From Opeltia flavorubescens (lineage: Eukaryota > Ascomycota > Lecanoromycetes > Teloschistales > Teloschistaceae), in contig KE546971.1 in assembly GCA_000442125.1 (NCBI GenBank), positions 188,583 through 252,582 of the forward strand: a stretch of DNA of 64,000 bases, given 5' to 3'. A program made the position numbers and the translations under genes. The notes under the pieces were generated by a model. The model was not told the DNA's origin, ran no database searches, and worked only from the letters and a program-made list of their open reading frames with translations. Positions 11,902-22,367 of the stretch are shown here, piece by piece. Positions within the stretch are counted from its first letter, which is position 1. Every line of letters starts with the position of its first letter.

Positions 11902-12359
11902 CTATCCCTCCCTCCCCTCCTCCTCCCTCCCCACCTTCCCCACCTTCTCCCTCTCCCCCCTCATCTCCTCTTCAGTCCTAGTCTTCAACCCCAACGCATG
12001 AACACCCCCCTGCATCTCCATCTCCTCCCCAAGCAGTTTATAAACCATCCTATGCCTCGCCGGCTGCATCTTCCCCTTGAAAGCCTCGCTTGTGATCTCA
12101 ATGCGGAAATGTGTTTCTCGAGAAGTATTGTTAGCCATGGCGGTGTGGTGGGCGTGCGAGGCGGAGTCGTTTTTGATGAGGAGAGAGGTGGGGGAGAGGG
12201 ATTGGGTTAGCTGTGAAGGAGTTTAGTTTTGGCGGGGGGTTGGAAGGGGGAGGGGGAAGGGGTAACTTTTTGGCGAATTGAGTCTTCGATTGGGGTTGTG
12301 GATGTGGACATTGTTGATAAGCCGCGGAGGAGGAGGGTGAGAGGGGTGCGGCGGAGCAT
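11902..12359 (-). CDS. BolA-like protein, probably mitochondrial (Bol1/BOLA1 type)
   Basis: Small partner of monothiol glutaredoxins in iron-sulphur cluster delivery; 133 residues. Exons are 12359-12267 and 12210-11902. The intron is 56 bases with an unusual GTTACC donor; joining restores the family pattern PIEDSIRQKLTQSLSP followed by LLIKNDSASHAHH. The core motif ETHFRIEITSEAFKGKMQPA and RHRMVYKLLGEEM, then HALGLKTRTEEE, is textbook BolA, including the conserved RH. The N-terminus MLRRTPLTLLLRGLSTMS looks like a mitochondrial targeting peptide. The tail is a short charged low-complexity extension. It is divergent from RPS2, with about 200 bases between start codons, so the two probably share a promoter region. 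Confidence 0.9.
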
Positions 12360-12558
12360 TGGGTTGCTCTTTGGAGAGCTACGTCTACGATGTATTTTCA
12401 TATAATCCGGCGAATGACAGGCCTTGGCGCCAAGACTTCGCCCTCGCTTATCACACCTCTGATCCACATTCGATAAATCCAAATCGCCTGCAAACAATTC
12501 CAGAAGCCAATTACCCACCCCACCCACACAACCAATCTTCCTCTACAGCCGATCCAAC

Positions 12559-13573
12559 ATGGCAGATCGCGGTGGAGGAGCAGCACGCGGTGGTTTCGGC
12601 TCGCGCGGAGATCGAGGCGGCGACCGTGGACGAGGACGTGGACGTCGAGGGCCCCGCCGCGGCGGACAAAAGAGCGAAGAGAAGGAATGGCAACCCGTCA
12701 CGAAATTGGGTCGTTTGGTGAAAGCTGGCAAGATAAAGAGCATGGAGGAGATCTATCTGCATTCTTTGCCGATTAAGGAATATCAGATTGTGGATTGGTT
12801 TCTGCCGAAGCTGAAGGATGAGGTGATGAAGGTGAGTGATTGATACCAATTGTGTTCTTCTGGCGGGGCGAAGAGAAAGATGGGGGGCGGCTGTGATGGA
12901 AGAAATTGTGCAGAGGAAGAGGTGTCATGTTTGCACAGCGATGAGGACGGGAATGGATGGCTGTTGCTGATTTCTACTCCCGAAAATAGATCAAGCCTGT
13001 CCAGAAACAAACGCGCGCCGGTCAACGCACCCGGTTCAAGGCTATCGTCGTCATTGGAGATTCGGAAGGACATGTAGGTCTCGGTATCAAGACCTCTAAA
13101 GAAGTGGCCACCGCAATCCGAGCTGCCATTATCATCGCCAAGCTCAGCGTCATCCCCGTTCGTCGCGGGTACTGGGGTACGAATCTCGGTGCGCCGCACA
13201 GCTTACCAACGAAAGAGAGCGGAAAATGTGGTAGCGTCACTGTCAGGGTAAGTTGAAAATCTTGAGTATTCCGCTACATAACTGAACTGGGCATGATGCT
13301 GACTTCCCTGCTTAGCTTATCCCTGCTCCCCGAGGCACTGGTCTTGTCGCTTCACCCGCCGTCAAACGTCTGCTACAGCTGGCAGGTGTTGAGGACGCCT
13401 ACACATCATCTGCCGGCTCAACCAAAACACTGGAGAATACGCTGAAGGCTACATTTATTGCTGTGGGGAATACATACGGCTTCCTGACGCCTAATCTCTG
13501 GAAAGAGACCAAGTTGATTAGGAGTCCGCTTGAAGAGTTTGGCGATGTGCTCAGGGAAGGGAAGAGATACTAG
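12559..13573 (+). CDS. RPS2: 40S ribosomal protein S2 (uS5)
   Basis: Cytosolic small-subunit ribosomal protein at the mRNA entry and decoding region; 262 residues. Exons are 12559-12831, 12990-13247 and 13316-13573; all are phase 0 and open. The N-terminus is an RG/RGG-rich tail ([16 protein letters not shown]), the usual arginine-methylated segment. The S5 domain follows, with [18 protein letters not shown], the [20 protein letters not shown] loop and [16 protein letters not shown]. The C-terminal S5 domain has the [17 protein letters not shown] segment. The first intron is 158 bases, longer than most in the window. Identification is unambiguous. Confidence 0.98.
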
Positions 13574-13818
13574 GCTATGCGATGGGGATATTCGCAGATG
13601 TGACCTTGGCTGGCGTAACGCCAGTTTAGCATTCATGAGGGATAAGTCAACAGGATCAATTGAAAATCTTATTTATTGAATTCAGAATGACAAAGTCAAA
13701 AGATCGTCAGTGATAAGGATGCTGATGTTCGAACGACAAATACTAGGACACGACGCAGAAGCCTCTTGATTCTACGCACCATGGTCAGCAATCACACTCA
13801 CGATTAACACGAAAGCTT

Positions 13819-15660
13819 CTACTTACTAGGCTCTTCCTCTTCACCACCCCTACTCACTCTAGGTAGCTCAAACCTTGCAAACATCCCAAATAATGGTCTC
13901 CGGTCTATCTCCGCTTGCACCTCCTCATCATCTACACGCACAAGATTTCACATCAGCCCAAACCCCCTTCCTATACCCCACTAAAGAAATACAGAAAACA
14001 GGACAAGCAACTTACTAGGAGCCAGATCCTTCTCAATCTGACGACTCTTCACCGCTTGCATGAACTTTGTCTCTCCAAACATGAACACCGGATCCCCGGG
14101 CCAGAATTGCGTTTCTACATCTGGATCTTCCCTAATGCCTTCTTTTGTCTTTTTCTCTGTTGTTGATGCGTGTGATCTAATTGTCTTTGCCTTGCCGATA
14201 TCGAAATTTGCGATTTCGGGTGGCATTAAGGATCCGGATCCAAGCTGCGGTGATCTTGCACTCATCTGATACTTTCCCCTTTCTTGTTGATTCGCCGGTG
14301 GTGTTTCGTCTTCATCTCGCTCCTCGTGGGCTTCGCTCGCTCTCCTTTCCTCTTCCTGTTTTTCGCCCTCAACTTCCTCCTCCCCTTCTTCTTCAATACC
14401 ATCATCCAGACCCACGAAATCATTCTCTTCGAGCGGGAAATACGGTTTCCCATCAAAAAACCTTATCTCCGCCGACGTAGGCCCCGACATCGATCCTCCC
14501 TCCTTCCTCGCACGTTTATTCGCATATCCCGGATCTATCTCCTCCACCATTGGGCGTTTCCCTCTCTTCTTGGCAGACTCATAATGCAGTTTGTCGTCTT
14601 CAATCATCTGCTTCTGCGCTTTTTCAAGTAGCGAGCGGGAGAATTGTAGGGGGTTGGCATCTTCCAATTCTGAATCTAAGAAGTCTTCGAATTCATCATC
14701 TTCTTCTTCTTCTGTGTTTTGCACCGTTCGCGAAGCGTATGGCCAATGGTAAGTAGTGTGGGTTGGCGCAGCTTTATCCCCATCACCAGCAGCAAAGAAT
14801 CCCCCAGGCAACACGGCAGAAGAGCGTCCACTACTCCCCGTCCCCGTCGTTGTCGTGCTCCAATCAGGAACCTTATACGTCCTCCCCGGTCGTCCAAACC
14901 CACTGGAAGATTCCGTCGTACTCCACGAAGGCATCTTATAAGTCACCACTCTCCCCTTCCCACTATCATCGCTTTCTATCCCCTCCCCCTTCTCGAATAA
15001 CTCCTTGCCTTCTAGGAAATTTTCTTGCTCTTCTTCTTCCTCTTCTATCCCCTCATCTAGCGGATAATCTATATCTCGCATCCTCTCCCCATGCACCCTC
15101 AACATACTCCTAACATCGTTCCATACACCCTTATCGAATACTTCGTTCGAGCGCCCCAGATCCGCAACATAGACCTCAATCTCGGTGATATTACTTAGGA
15201 AAGCGGAATCGTCAGAGGGGTTTGCGTCACGCAGGTATGAGCGGGCTTTTAGGAGGGTGTCGTTTGTGGGATTGAGGGAGGAGGTGGATGTATCGCTACT
15301 GCTGTAGGTGTTGGAGCTTATTGCTATCTGTGAGGTGGAATTTGTTGGGAGGGTTTTTTGGTGGTGAGGAGTATGATGTGGTGGTTCCGGAGAGGAAGAA
15401 GCCGACATAACAGTCGCCTGGCGCTTTTGCCTTTGCATCCCCACCGCTGTGGACTTTGCGGGCGATTTGGAGCGACTTGGACTTCGCATCTTCCTAGGAG
15501 AGGATGAGTTATTGTTAGGAGCTGGAGCTGGAGAGGTTCGCTTGATGGTTTGGCTGCTTTTGGTCAGCGTTTCATGCTCGTATTGCTCATGCGGATTGGG
15601 ATTAGAAAGGTTTTGAGGATTAAAGACGACGCACTCTTTCCTTTTAGTGGGCGACATCAT
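13819..15660 (-). CDS. Acidic nuclear-type protein of unknown function
   Basis: A 585-residue protein I do not recognise. Exons are 15660-14016 and 13931-13819; the intron has a GTAAGT donor and a GTGTAG acceptor, and joining adds a tail containing RRPLFGMFARFELPRV in place of a run of hydrophobic readthrough. The N-terminus is Ser/Pro/Lys-rich with SP motifs (SPRKMRSPSRSKSPAK). Residues 150-200 are predicted helical. Two copies of a TYKxPxWST motif lie at about 240-248 and 261-269. Acidic tracts (EEEEEEQEN, EEEEDDEFEDF) and a basic KRARK patch suggest a nuclear location. The C-terminal part, FWPGDPVFMFGETKFMQAVKSRQIE, looks like a conserved folded end. An optional further intron at the very end cannot be excluded. 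Confidence 0.75.
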
Positions 15661-17044
15661 GGGCTAGAGGGATTATGTGAAGTCGGATGGTAATTGGCTT
15701 TTGCGAAAGAGAGGAATGAGATGTTTACAGCGGTAGAGTGTGAGGGTGGTAATTTCACATTCCAGTCATGGATGGGACCCAAGACAAAGGAAACAGAGCA
15801 GTTGGCTGAAAGCGGAAAGCATGGGTTATCTATTCCATTGTCTTATTTTACAAACTTTGATTGATTTCCTACTGCGCTGTTGTGCTATTTCTATTGTCGT
15901 TGAAATACTCACCTCTGGAGGTTGTGCCTTTAATAGTGGGAAAAGGAAGGAGCTATTGCAACCATTTATTGTAGGAGATGTACAATACACCACTGATTGT
16001 CTCCTCCAGACGACTACTTTGACCAGTTTTGACAACCGCCCATTTTCCAAACGGATCTTGTTTTCTACTCTCGTCGACAAATGTCGTGATAACGGTAGGA
16101 GAATGGATCCATAGAGGGATCGGAAAACAGGGATTGAACAACTTGTCCAATGCTTGAACGCAGTCAAAGGACTGCATAATTGCACACATGATGCTCCTCC
16201 GAAGATCGCATTTAATCCTATCCCATCACCTGATTACACATCGCAGATAGGAATTGTCGACCTAGCTTAAGGTAACTTCAAGTCCTCGATGAACCCCTTC
16301 GAGCAAGGCAAAAATTACCCACATTCTGGCAACAATCATTTCGTAAAGTCTCCAGTGCCCGTAATCATTCTTCAATCTCTTTTGTACTTTGAAAATCCTC
16401 AAGTCAAGAACACGAGGCTGAGCTGTGCGTTCCAAAATAAATATCACGGCGCGGCTGGCTCAGCCCTTTGAATCCTACCAACAAAGGATTGATCAGCTAC
16501 TCATGGCAACACGTGCGAAAAGAAAGTAATCATACTCAAAAGCAGATATCAGATTAATGCGGCAAGACCTTCACCGAACATGGATACCAAATCAGCCAAT
16601 AGAAGAGATGACAATGCGAAATTCAAAACACGCTCCATTCCCATGTAAGATCTATGTGACACTTTCCAGGAAGAGGATTGCGGCGCTGGAAAATGCCTGA
16701 GCAGCTGAAGATGTCTGTCAAATGACCAAAATGAATCCTGCAAAGAAATATATATAGGAAAGGTTGAATACTTGGGTTCTTCTGATACTTACTCTCCTTC
16801 TCTTCAATCTTTCCGGTAGACCATTCCTAATTTTTCCACCACATCAAGTCTCGAGTTTTCGGCTTCTCTTCTGAAGTACCTTATCTAAAATCAAGCAGCG
16901 TTTCAGGTTTTAGTATTGCTCCACGTCATCCGGGCTAAACCTTGGTCACCGATAAACAAGTTAAAACACCTTGAGGCTCACTGATATCTTTATTCAGCGT
17001 ATCTCTCAGCGATTGCCGGTTCCTCCACGATAGAAAACGACACA
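15661..17044. other. Intergenic region between the unknown acidic protein and the GH64 gene
   Basis: About 1.4 kb, promoter territory for both divergent neighbours. Several short ORFs overlap each other on both strands around 15740-16190, none with a domain or convincing coding character. Nothing further is seen. Confidence 0.45.
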
Positions 17045-18208
17045 ATGGCAATTCTGGACATTCAGTTGAAGAATCACACATCTTCGGAAAAGGTGTATGC
17101 GTCCATTACCGGCCTGGCACTTGACAATAATAATGCATTGTTTATGCTTGAGTCAGATGGGAAGACCCCTTATTACCCAGCGCAGCCAGGAAAAGACCAG
17201 TCGCCACCAGAGAAGAATTGCGCAATCCCCTTAGGAAAGCCCGGATCGACTGTTACAGTCAAAGTTCCTCATCTTGCTGGTAGTCGCATTTATTTTTCCA
17301 TCGGCGAGCCGCTGAAGTTCTCCCTCAACCGAGGCGGCAATGGTGCTGCTCTTGTCGCTCCATCCATCAATAACCCAGCAGATCCAAACTTCAATACCGA
17401 GTGGGGCTTCTGCGAATTCACTTACGACCCTGGTCAGCTCTTTTGCAACATTACCTATGTTGATTTCGTCAGTCTGCCAATCGCGTTGTCCCTGACTGAA
17501 GAATCTGGTAATAAGCAGCACGTTACCGGATTCCCACCAAATGGGCTTGAGACCATCGCCAAGGAACTGAAAGCTCAGAAAGACGCCGACCATCAACCAT
17601 GGGACTCGCTCATCTTTGCACCAAAAGGCAAGGTTGTTCGCATATTGAGTCCTAATAATGCCATTCTGGGGAATCCTTCGCTCTTCAAGGGCTACTACGA
17701 GCCGTATGTAGATCGAGTGTGGTCCAAGTACCAATCCGAGGGTCTCCATATCGACACCCAGAATGGCAATTGGGGAACTCTCCAGGGCAAAGTCTATAAT
17801 CATATGATAACTGTTCCCAATAAGAACGGAAACCCATTTACTTTCGCCAAACCATCAACTGCCGATATCTTCAGCTGCAGCTCCGGGCCATTCAATCTAC
17901 CTAACGACGAGTACGGTAACGTTGGTGCTCGGATTGCAGCAGGTTTGAATCGCTCCACGATATTGGAATCAACCGTACTCCCCGATCCGTATCCGGCTAA
18001 GTTCTATCCGAAAGGCGTCCCTACCAATCACTACTCGAAGATCCTTCATGCCGTCAATAAGGACCATTTGGGATACGCTTTCCCATATGATGATGTGACT
18101 CCATCGAATGGGCAAGATCAATCTGGAAAGGTAGCAAGTGGGTCTGTGAAAAACTTTACCGTGACTATAGGAGGCGGAGCACACACGCACGAAAAGACGG
18201 AACTTTGA
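17045..18208 (+). CDS. Glycoside hydrolase family 64 beta-1,3-glucanase-like protein
   Basis: Single-exon, 387 residues. GH64 enzymes cleave beta-1,3-glucan (laminarin) with inversion and have a thaumatin-like plus barrel fold. The signature region is visible: FNTEWGFCEFTYDPGQLFCN then ITYVDFVSLP. E124 and D140 are 16 residues apart, the same spacing as the catalytic pair (E154, D170) of the Streptomyces matensis enzyme. The ends of the fold, IFSCSSGPF and IAAGLNRSTIL, also match. Oddly there is no signal peptide: the protein opens MAILDIQLKNHTSSEKVY and goes straight into a beta strand. Either it stays inside the cell or an upstream exon is missed. Family is confident; substrate is inferred. 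Confidence 0.9.
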   Translation: MAILDIQLKNHTSSEKVYASITGLALDNNNALFMLESDGKTPYYPAQPGKDQSPPEKNCAIPLGKPGSTVTVKVPHLAGSRIYFSIGEPLKFSLNRGGNGAALVAPSINNPADPNFNTEWGFCEFTYDPGQLFCNITYVDFVSLPIALSLTEESGNKQHVTGFPPNGLETIAKELKAQKDADHQPWDSLIFAPKGKVVRILSPNNAILGNPSLFKGYYEPYVDRVWSKYQSEGLHIDTQNGNWGTLQGKVYNHMITVPNKNGNPFTFAKPSTADIFSCSSGPFNLPNDEYGNVGARIAAGLNRSTILESTVLPDPYPAKFYPKGVPTNHYSKILHAVNKDHLGYAFPYDDVTPSNGQDQSGKVASGSVKNFTVTIGGGAHTHEKTEL

Positions 18209-19052
18209 AAACAGTATGCAGGATATCGATCAGGGTTCTCATGGAATCTAAAAGCTCGCGTTATACAACAAATAGGTATTTCTTCGAAAACTTTTTGATC
18301 TAGTGGAAGAATGATATTTCATGAAAAGGTACTGAAATTGGGTAAGATACATCTTAGGATATATAGGACACATGAATAGGAGGATAGGTTCTGGCTGAAT
18401 GGTTGAACTTAATGCGAGTAGGAAGAGAAAATGGACTCTCAATGAGAAAGAATATATTGAATCTTAAGTGAACAGCAAATGTCGCTGTTGACCAGACCAC
18501 ACTTAGTCCAAAGAGCATAAGAGGCTTGTAGATTGTGCAGATAGGTGGACGCAGCACCTCGCTGAGGATCGTCCGTCGTGTATCTAAGAATAGAAGGCGC
18601 AGCCACAGGAATCGTCGTACTTCACGTGGCGTACCCACATCTTTTTCGGGCAGTAGATCAAAGCCGTTGGGAACAGGATCACAGAAGGCGTATGTAAAGA
18701 TGTTGGTAGCCACTTGGGCAACACAAGCAGAAGACAGTCGCAACGTCGAAATCGATAATTGAAGGATTTATCCAATTCCACGAATTACGGTAACCGCTTG
18801 TCGATCAAACGCGAAAGGCGGCGCTAAGCGGGAAATTCGTACTGTCCATTTCATCCGTCTTCACCGTCAATAAGCAGCAGCCTATACGACATTCCCGCAT
18901 CTTCATACAGCACCTTTTACTTCTCTTCGCTCAATCTCCTCATAATTCGACTCATATAATTTGGCTCGACGAGCTCGATTGGCATTCACCGCCCCAAATC
19001 CGCCAGAACACGCCTACAGATTAGGGGTCCAGGCAATCCTCAAAGCTCCGTC
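18209..19052. other. Intergenic region with one decayed ORF
   Basis: About 840 bases between GH64 and the syntaxin gene. Apart from the minus-strand ORF at 18354-18743, listed separately, it holds the pyrimidine-rich leader and promoter of the syntaxin gene. Confidence 0.4.
18354..18743 (-). pseudogene. Possible remnant of an MFS transporter
   Basis: A 129-codon ORF without companions. Its middle resembles the central loop and seventh helix of fungal major-facilitator pumps: a charged loop, EKDVGTPREVRRFLW, then VLRPPICTIYKPLMLFGLSV followed by VWSTATFAVHL, compared with the family's RPfillfyP pattern. Nothing of the other eleven helices is visible on either side, and the C-terminal 30 codons look random. 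If the reading is right this is a small leftover piece of a transporter gene; otherwise it is a chance ORF. Confidence 0.25.
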
Positions 19053-20322
19053 ATGGCCGTACGTACACCTCAAGCTTTCCCTCACTTAGCTTCCTTTACA
19101 CAGGTGGTCCTTTGACATGGATCAAATGGCTAAGTGATGATCGTCTAGCAATACGGAGGATACGCCAATAACAACGCGGGCGGCTATGGAGCAAACCCAT
19201 ACGAACAGGGAGGCAATCGATATGAGCAGCAATCCGGAAATCCGTATGGACAGCAAGCTGGAAACCCATATTCTCAACAAACCACACAATCAAGCGCTTA
19301 CGGAGGAGCAAGGCCACAGCAGGGGGGCTACGGTAAGTTTGGCTGGGAACTCCTAAAGGTTCGCTCTAACAGATATCAGTGGGCGGGAACGATGTGGAAA
19401 TGACTGCGATGAACGGTGGCTCTGGCGGCAGAGATCCCAACGCTATTCTAAACGAATGTCGAGAGATTGACCGCGGCATTGACTCTATCGAGCGCAACCT
19501 TGAACGTCTCCGCTTCCTCCAACAACGCGCAATCGACGATGTAGACGCCAGTCAGAACACCGCCACCAACCGGGAACTCGACAGCTTGAGCACAGATACA
19601 ATGACCCTATATCGTAATTTCGGTCACCGCCTAAAACTCATCAAGGGAATGAAGGAGTCCGGAGATCCCAGGAACAGCCCTCAGGTTGGCAGGGTGGATC
19701 GGAAACTCAAGAACGCGATCAACGAATATCAACAAGTCGACATGGATTTCCGCAAAAAGCTCTCGGCCCAAATGGAGCGACAATATCGTATCGTGAGACC
19801 CGATGCAAGCGACGCAGAGGTTAGAGAAGCAGTCGAGGACACCTCAAACAATCAGGTCTTCAGCCAAGCTGTATGCTTTCCCTTTTCATCACCAAATAAC
19901 GAGTAATCCGCTAACACATTTCCTAGCTCATGCAATCCAACCGCCGAGGGCAAGCGCAGTCTGCCCTCCACGCCGTCCAAGGCCGCCACGAAGCCATCCA
20001 GAAAATCGAAAGACAAATGATCGAGCTCGCCCAGCTATTCCAAGACGTCGACGCCGCCATCGTCGAGCAAGAAGCGCCGGTGCAGAAAATTGAGGAGGCG
20101 GCAGAAGGCACGCACCAGAACGTGACAGGGGGAAACAAACACCTCGACGGAGCCATCGATAAGGCCAGGGCCGTCAGGAGGAAAAAATGGATTTGCTTTG
20201 GCATCGTTGGTATGTGGTTCATTCCCTTCACCACGAAAGAATATTCTAACATCAATGTTTTTGCAGTTCTTCTGCTCATTATCATTGCGGTCATCATCGT
20301 CGTGGTCATCAAGACCAGATAA
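19053..20322 (+). CDS. SSO1: Plasma-membrane t-SNARE, Sso1/2-like syntaxin
   Basis: Qa-SNARE for exocytic fusion at the plasma membrane; 339 residues. Exons are 19053-19058, 19149-19332, 19380-19870, 19927-20209 and 20267-20322. The first coding exon is only six bases (Met-Ala), and all phases agree. A Gly/Tyr/Gln/Asn-rich N-terminus is followed by the Habc helical bundle (DPNAILNECREIDRGI onwards). The SNARE helix has the central glutamine layer: RHEAIQKIERQMIELAQLFQ, then DVDAAIVEQEAPVQKIEEAA. A C-terminal anchor, WICFGIVVLLLIIIAVIIVVVI, completes the protein. A splice junction falls inside the membrane anchor. It lies near Rab5 and Sac1, other traffic genes. Confidence 0.94.
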
Positions 20323-21049
20323 GCGACCCCTCAGCCTCCCGATGGACACTTTGCGGAAGTCAGCGCATGGGTCTGTCTTAAAGACGCAGGTTTCCGCTCA
20401 GCGGTATATCACGACCAGGGCGAGCCGCATCCAGGACTCAATCTCTACCTCTTTCCCCCACAATACCTTTCATACCCTTCAAAAAATCTGATCCCACAAA
20501 TTATTCTTTTTTTCGATCGTAATTTCAGCCGGCCGTCCGTCCGTTGCGTTTATTCCCCGCCAAAAAATAGGAAAAAAGGGGCGGGTTTTGTTCGTAGCTG
20601 GATGCCCCCATCGTGTGCAACAAAGGGGTACAGAGGGTGCATTGTTTTTGTAGCATAGACTTTGTGTTCTCTTCTTGATATGTAATACAGGAGCTTTGAA
20701 TTGGACTTTTATGTCTTATGTGGCTGCTTTGCTGTGAGACATGGCTGAATTCGATTTTATTAGTCCACTGTAGTGACGGAGAAGGGGAAATTTCGGTGGC
20801 ATGCATCTTGATTAATTCTGTATCGACAAATCCTGACACAATACACTGTGGAAAGTAGTACAGAGTTTAAGAAAACCCCCCAAAACGCCCGCTCGAACCT
20901 AAGACCATGAATAGACAGCCCAAGCAGAAGCAGCCGTGGATAAGGAAAAGTCTACTTTCCCATCCTCATCCCGCTCATATCCTTCCTACCCGCCACCGTA
21001 ATCACTTCTCATCCATCCATCACAAAACCCCCCCTCCTCCTCTTCTCCC
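20323..21049. other. Convergent 3' regions of the syntaxin and Rab5 genes
   Basis: About 730 bases between two converging genes with no supported ORF. Short A- and T-rich tracts around 20500-20580 and 20870 may be polyadenylation regions. Confidence 0.45.
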
Positions 21050-21988
21050 CTAACAATTACACCCCCCAGCCCCCTGCGTCCCCTGCGCCTCAGGCCTCAA
21101 ATCCACTCCTCCAGGCCTCCCCGCACCAGCCCTCAAATTCCTCGCCCCCGCCTGCTCCAGCGGCAACTTCCTCGCAATAGCCGTGAAAAGCTCCCTCACA
21201 TTCTCCGCCGTCTTTGCCGAAGTTTCGAAGAACAATAGGCCGGATTCACGGGCGTAGGCTTCCGCGTCGGCGGTGGAGATGGCGCGTTTGTCGGGTTGGG
21301 AGGCGACGAGGTCGGCTTTGTTGCCGGCGAGGGCGATGATGATGTTTTCGTTTGCTTGGCGTTGGAGTTCTTTGACCCAGGATTTGGCTTTGTCGAGGGA
21401 GGACTATGGGGGAGAGGGGAGGGTTAGTGGGATGAGTTATTTTTTGGTTTGCTTGGTTATGGGGAAAGGATATGGGCTTGGTGGAAGAGGACGTACTGCT
21501 TGCGTTATGTCGTAGACGACCACAGCACAGTTGGCGTTACGATAGTACATTGGTGCGAGGGACTTGTAGCGTTCCTGGCCGGCAGTGTCCCATATTTCGA
21601 ACTTTACGGTGGTTGTGTCGTCGAGGGAGATGGTTTGGGTGAGGAAGGCGGCGCCGATGGTGGATTCTCGGTAGTCGTCGAATTGATCCTTTGAAGAAGA
21701 TATTTCAGCAAAAGATTTTGACATATTTTCTGGGTGAGGAAAGAGGAAGGTTTGACATACCTTGACGAAGCGAAGTACTAGAGAACTCTGGCTCACGTTA
21801 GTTGGGTCTCAAGCATTGTTCTCCGAGTTTGCAGTACCTTGCCGACAGCGGACTCCCCTAGTACGTGAGATCTTAGCTGGTCGTTCAACTTATAGATCCA
21901 GCAGAGAGATTGACTGACCGAGTAGGACGAGCTTGAATTGGGCAAAGCGAGCTCCAGGTCGGGAGCCTGGTGCAGCTCTTGCAGACAT
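21050..21988 (-). CDS. Rab5-family small GTPase (Vps21/Ypt51 type)
   Basis: Early endosome GTPase; 220 residues. Exons are 21988-21919, 21857-21838, 21787-21761, 21688-21497 and 21403-21050; two exons are tiny (20 and 27 bases), and every phase agrees. The nucleotide-binding motifs are all present: GESAVGKS (P-loop), the switch I region [12 protein letters not shown] typical of Rab5, [20 protein letters not shown] (switch II), GNKADL and ETSAK. The C-terminus ends GGCNC, a geranylgeranylation site, after a hypervariable Gly/Arg tail. It is divergent from the Sac1 gene, with 379 bases between their start codons. Confidence 0.96.
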
Positions 21989-22367
21989 AATGTCGACTAA
22001 AAGGATGTACTGAGGTGCGGCGTGCGGACGGGTGTAAAACGAGCGTATGGGATTGGAGGTGTTCTCAACGAGAAATTCAGCAGTAGAAATCAGAGCTCAG
22101 CAATGTTTTCAATGTGTAAATGCCCTGCGGATAGAAGTTGACTTGAATGATTGTCTATATGAATGGCGCCTGCGTGGTTTCGGCGTCACCTCCGTAGGGC
22201 TGATCTGTCGATCAACTGATCGACCAATGACGTTGTACTGCAACTGAAGCTCTCTGAGCACCTTGCTAGACTACTTCTTCTCATTCGTTACACCATGAGT
22301 CGACGAAAGCAGACGTAGGCGATTCAGGCATTCACCCATTGCAGACTTGGATCTGCTCTCAATCAGG
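21989..22367. promoter_or_regulatory. Divergent promoter region between Rab5 and Sac1
   Basis: A 379-base gap between two divergent start codons. It must carry both core promoters. It contains GATCGACC/TGATCTGTCGATCA-like short inverted elements near 22200-22225 but no motif I can name. Confidence 0.5.

Noticed and set aside
12832-12989. Box C/D snoRNA in the first RPS2 intron
   Set aside because: There are GATGA- and CTGA-like words, but no good RUGAUGA/CUGA pair with flanking stems.
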